Shown piece after piece: positions 5,088 to 7,896 of a DNA stretch of 7,896 nucleotides. The position numbers and the translations under genes were made by a program. Source of the stretch: Vicinamibacteria bacterium (GTDB lineage Bacteria > Acidobacteriota > Vicinamibacteria > Vicinamibacterales > 2-12-FULL-66-21). Every line of letters starts with the position of its first letter. The first letter of the stretch is position 1. The notes below the pieces were generated by a model. The model had not been told where the DNA came from, did no database searches, and saw only the letters and a program-made list of their open reading frames with translations. Where the stretch lies: assembly GCA_025937075.1 (NCBI GenBank), contig JAICSD010000198.1:1-7896 (forward strand), in the 5' to 3' direction.

Positions 5088-6989
5088 TGAACCGTGGACG
5101 GGCTCGAACTCCAGAATCAGCGCGCCGGGACGCGCGAAGGCGATGGTCCCCGCTGCCGCATCGAGGACAGGCGGCATGGCATCCGATGCGAAGGCGGGAT
5201 CCTCGGACGTGAACAGCGCCCGGATATCCGTCCAGCGCGACGAGTCGATCGCCACGCGGCCGGCGCCGCGCAGGCGGACGATGATGGCGAGCGCGTGGGC
5301 GGGTGCGTGGGCGGGATGCCGCACGATCAGGACCGTGCTGTCGTCGAGCGCGTGCGCTTCGCATGATGTCGCGTCGCTGCCCTGGAGCGCCGGCTGCCCT
5401 GCGCGCAGCGCGAGCAGCGAGCGATGCAGCGCCAGCACGGCCGCGTGATCCGCCGCTCTGGGTTCGGACCAGCAGAGACGGCTCGCCTCGAATGTCGAGA
5501 TCGCCTGCGGATTCGGGATCCTGCGGCCGGTCTCCGGTGCAAACTCCGGAAAGGCTGCGAACTCCCGTCGTCGCCCTTCGGTGACGTGCGCGCCGAAGTC
5601 GGGCGCGAAGTCGGTGAAGAACTGGAAGGGAGCGGAGGTGGCCCACTCCTGGCCCATGAAGAGCAGCGGCGTCATCGGCGCCGTCAGCAGGAGCGCGACC
5701 GCTGCCCGCCATTCAGCCGGCGCCACGGCGTGGTGCAGCCGATCTCCGAGGGCCCTGTTTCCGACCTGATCGTGGTTCTGCACGCAGATAATCGCCTTGC
5801 GCATCGGGACACTCGACGGGTCGGTGCCGCGCGGCGCGCGATGATGCTCGGAGTACTGCCCGGTGAACAGCCATCCGCGCTGCAGCGTCGCGACGAGCTC
5901 GTCGATGTCGCCGCGGTAGTCGGCGTAATAGCCCCGCGCTGCGCCGCCGAGCATGCGTCGGACCACGTGGTGGAAATCGTCCGCCCAGACGCCATCGAGA
6001 CCCGCCCCGCCGTCCTCGACGTCTTCGACGAGCTGCGCGAGATTGCGCGAGTCCTCTGCGAAGACGAACGGCCGCGGGTGCCTGGTGCGGTGGACGGCCG
6101 CTGCGAGCTCGGCGACGAACGGGCGCTCGCTCGAGTCGATCAACGCGTGCGTGGCATCGAGTCTCAGGCCGTCCAGGTGGTACTCGAGAATCCAGTGACG
6201 CGCGTTGTCGATCAGGAACCGCCGCACCATGCCGGAGCCGTCATCATCGAGGTTCACCGCGCCTCCCCACGGCGTCACGTGCGCGGCGGTCAGAAACTGC
6301 GGGCTGAACAGCGGAAGATATGCGCCTTCGGGTCCGAGGTGGTTGTAGACCACGTCGAGGATGACGGCCAGGCCGGCCTGATGCGCCGCGTTCACGAGGC
6401 GCCGGAGGTCGTCGGGATGCCCGTACGCGCGTGACGGCGCAAAGAGCGCGACGCCGTCATAGCCCCAGTTCCAGCGGCCGGGGAAATCGGCGACGGGCAT
6501 CAGCTCGATCGCGGTGACGCCGAGGCCGCGCAGGTAGCCGAGGCGCGACTCCACGTCTGCGAAGGTGCCCGCGAACGCGCCGACGTGCAGCTCGTAGAGC
6601 ACGAGCTGACTCGCGGCGATGCCGTTCCACGCGTCATCAGTCCAGATGAACGCCGACGGATCGATGACCTCGGACCAGCCGTGCACGCCGTCGGGCTGGA
6701 AGCGAGTCGCCGGATCCGGCCGGGGGCCGCCGCCATCGAGCGAGTACGCATACCGCGCGCCCGCGCCGATGTCCGGGACGAACAGCTCCCACGTGCCGTG
6801 TGTCGTGCGTCGCGGCGCGTGAGCGGCGGCGCCGTGCCCCGCGTCGATGAGCAGCGCCAGCGTGTCGGCCGCGGGTGCCCAGATGCGGAACATGACGCCT
6901 CCGGACCTGACGAGCGCGCCGAACGTCGAGCCACTCTCTTCCGGTGGGGATGTCGAGCTCGCCGGCCGTGCACGTACGTCGCTGTTCAT
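5043..6989 (-). CDS. treZ: Malto-oligosyltrehalose trehalohydrolase (TreZ)
   Basis: This 648-residue GH13 hydrolase (EC 3.2.1.141) cuts the alpha-1,4 bond next to the trehalose unit made by TreY and releases free trehalose. Domain order: a CBM48/E-set-like N-terminal domain (FRIWAPAADTLALLID, 34-49; GTWELFVPDIGAGARYAY, 65-82); LYELHVGAF (131-139); region I DVVYNHLGPEG (212-222); region II DGLRLDATH (273-281) with nucleophile D278; region III FAEDSRN with acid/base E312; region IV QNHDQVGNRALGDRL with D407; and FMGQEWA (444-450). The FAEDSRN and QNHDQ forms favour TreZ over a branching enzyme. ATG 6989 is chosen because it overlaps the maltokinase stop (TGATG), implying coupled translation. 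The same frame stays open upstream, but there it is antisense-quality shadow over the maltokinase gene. The family core ends near LILEFEP (624-630). The last 16 or so residues (GSQETRRPGDQENEFS) are encoded by the octamer repeats and look acquired. Confidence 0.94.
   Translation of the reverse strand: MNSDVRARPASSTSPPEESGSTFGALVRSGGVMFRIWAPAADTLALLIDAGHGAAAHAPRRTTHGTWELFVPDIGAGARYAYSLDGGGPRPDPATRFQPDGVHGWSEVIDPSAFIWTDDAWNGIAASQLVLYELHVGAFAGTFADVESRLGYLRGLGVTAIELMPVADFPGRWNWGYDGVALFAPSRAYGHPDDLRRLVNAAHQAGLAVILDVVYNHLGPEGAYLPLFSPQFLTAAHVTPWGGAVNLDDDGSGMVRRFLIDNARHWILEYHLDGLRLDATHALIDSSERPFVAELAAAVHRTRHPRPFVFAEDSRNLAQLVEDVEDGGAGLDGVWADDFHHVVRRMLGGAARGYYADYRGDIDELVATLQRGWLFTGQYSEHHRAPRGTDPSSVPMRKAIICVQNHDQVGNRALGDRLHHAVAPAEWRAAVALLLTAPMTPLLFMGQEWATSAPFQFFTDFAPDFGAHVTEGRRREFAAFPEFAPETGRRIPNPQAISTFEASRLCWSEPRAADHAAVLALHRSLLALRAGQPALQGSDATSCEAHALDDSTVLIVRHPAHAPAHALAIIVRLRGAGRVAIDSSRWTDIRALFTSEDPAFASDAMPPVLDAAAGTIAFARPGALILEFEPVHGSQETRRPGDQENEFS
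5293..5316. repeat. Two-copy 12-bp tandem repeat inside treZ
   Basis: GCGTGGGCGGGT (5293-5304) is followed by the same 12 bases with a changed last base (5305-5316). In TreZ this encodes a PAHAPAHAL stretch (559-567) in the C-terminal beta domain. It keeps the frame and is probably a small slippage duplication. Confidence 0.6.
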
Positions 6990-7896
6990 CACCGCACCAG
7001 TTCCCCGATTCCGCGCAGCGGGATGCGGACCCAGTCCGGACGGTTGTCCAATTCGTACGCCAGCTCGTAGAACGCCTTGTCGATGAGGAACAGATCGAGC
7101 AGCGTGGCGCGCTGCACCGGGTCCGACGGCAGGAACGGCGCCGTGCCTGCCGCGGACAGATAGCCCCTCAGAAACGCGGCGCTGATCCACGTCTGCCACA
7201 AACGTCCCCATTGCTCGAGCCGCGCGAACTCCGAGCGCCGCGAGGACGTGTAGGAGAACAGCACGGCGTACATCGCGTAGCTGAACGATCGCAGCATGCC
7301 CGCGACGTCCTTGAGCGGCGACTGTTTCGCGCGGCGCGCGTCGAGCGGCCGCGCGGGCTCCCCCTCGAAGTCGATGATGTAGAAATCCCCTTCGGCCCAC
7401 AGCACCTGTCCGAGGTGATAGTCGCCGTGGATGCGGATACGCGCGGTCGTCAGATCCAGCGAGCGCCTCTCCTGGAGCCTCCTGATCGCGGGCTCGGCGC
7501 CGTCGATCGCGGTCTGCGCGAGCTCGGCAACTTCCTGCGGCAGCGACGCCAGACGTTCCTGCAGCAGTGACGTGGCACGTTTCGACTGCACCACCGCCCC
7601 GGCGACGAGACGCTCGATGTCGGCGCGGCTGAACATCTCGGGTGCGAATGCCGGTGCGGACGTATCGCTCGCGAGCGCGTTGTGCAGCTCGCCCGTCCGT
7701 CGGCCGAGCGTCTGGGCCGTCTCGACATACGCGCCTGCGATGTCGCACACAGCGGAAGGTGTCGGCATGGCGCTCATCTCGAGGAGGTGCGCGGCCGGAA
7801 TCAGATCCGCGCGGGCTTCGCCGCGCGCGTCGACCTCGTCGAAGAACCGCCCCAGCTCGCCGAGCGCATGGCTCCACCCGTCCGCCTGGCTCGCCA
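6989..7896 (-). CDS. Maltokinase, C-terminal part (probably of a TreS-maltokinase fusion), cut by the window edge
   Basis: The frame is open from the right edge (first full codon at 7894) to TGA at 6991-6989, giving 301 visible residues. It is the C-lobe of a maltokinase (Mak/Pep2; also known as the trehalose synthase-fused maltokinase domain), which makes maltose-1-phosphate from maltose and ATP. Visible are GWSHALGELGRFF near the start; RIHGDYHLGQVL with catalytic-loop D158; YIIDFEGEPARPLDARR, in which DFE (175-177) takes the DFG role; and KQSPLKDVAGMLRSFSYA, a hallmark of this family. An ATG at 7777 lies inside the domain and is not the start, because family-like sequence continues upstream of it to the edge. 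The N-lobe, and a TreS domain if fused, would lie to the right. The stop overlaps the treZ start by one base (TGATG). Together with TreY/TreZ it ties trehalose to the GlgE route for alpha-glucan, though GlgE and GlgB are not in view. Confidence 0.9.
   Translation of the reverse strand, partial: ASQADGWSHALGELGRFFDEVDARGEARADLIPAAHLLEMSAMPTPSAVCDIAGAYVETAQTLGRRTGELHNALASDTSAPAFAPEMFSRADIERLVAGAVVQSKRATSLLQERLASLPQEVAELAQTAIDGAEPAIRRLQERRSLDLTTARIRIHGDYHLGQVLWAEGDFYIIDFEGEPARPLDARRAKQSPLKDVAGMLRSFSYAMYAVLFSYTSSRRSEFARLEQWGRLWQTWISAAFLRGYLSAAGTAPFLPSDPVQRATLLDLFLIDKAFYELAYELDNRPDWVRIPLRGIGELVR

Noticed and set aside
2772..5090. A 772-codon open frame on the plus strand opposite treY
   Set aside because: It is antisense to a well-matched TreY, has low-complexity Arg/Val/His-rich composition and no recognisable motif. 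It is a by-product of GC-rich codon use.
6990..7877. Upstream extension of the TreZ frame to give a 944-residue protein
   Set aside because: The extension overlaps the maltokinase gene in another frame and reads Arg/Ala-rich shadow sequence. The TreZ family N-terminus begins after 6989.

Overview
The window is a GC-rich bacterial segment with strong third-position G/C bias, which gives long spurious open frames on both strands. The gene content would fit an Acidobacteriota-like or similar high-GC soil bacterium (a TreY/TreZ and maltokinase cluster, a stand-alone LigD-type polymerase and a type III-like restriction endonuclease remnant). That taxonomic guess rests on gene style only and is weak.

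Left edge (1-334): a broken restriction endonuclease (Res subunit-like) gene. Its C-terminal tail, starting at the catalytic-type ETK motif, reads on the plus strand (161-334). The stretch that should come just before that tail reads on the minus strand (161-22) and carries a one-base frameshift. This looks like a small internal inversion inside a former plus-strand gene, or an assembly error of that shape.

Plus-strand pair (339-1966): a 234-residue protein of unknown function starts 4 bases after the Res stop. Its stop codon overlaps the GTG start of a 308-residue LigD-type primase-polymerase, the polymerase module of bacterial non-homologous end joining, here without ligase or nuclease domains. 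The two are probably co-translated.

Convergent junction (1967-2015): a strong 14-bp hairpin sits between the two converging transcription units.

Minus-strand trehalose unit (7896 to 2016, transcribed leftward): the C-terminal part of a maltokinase (probably the kinase half of a TreS-maltokinase fusion, cut by the right edge), then TreZ, then TreY. The maltokinase stop and the TreZ start overlap (TGATG). TreY and TreZ convert glycogen or maltodextrin chain ends to trehalose. The TreS-maltokinase step connects trehalose, maltose and maltose-1-phosphate. Together they describe two-way traffic between trehalose and alpha-glucan.

Between treZ and treY lies an array of 8-bp units (CAGGAG plus two bases) that switches strand at a 9-bp centre and so forms a long imperfect hairpin. 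It has been absorbed into the TreZ C-terminus. It also places AGGAG motifs before a possible 25-codon leader reading frame whose stop overlaps the treY start. Best leads: the inverted Res segment, the repeat/leader element, and the unknown protein coupled to the LigD polymerase.
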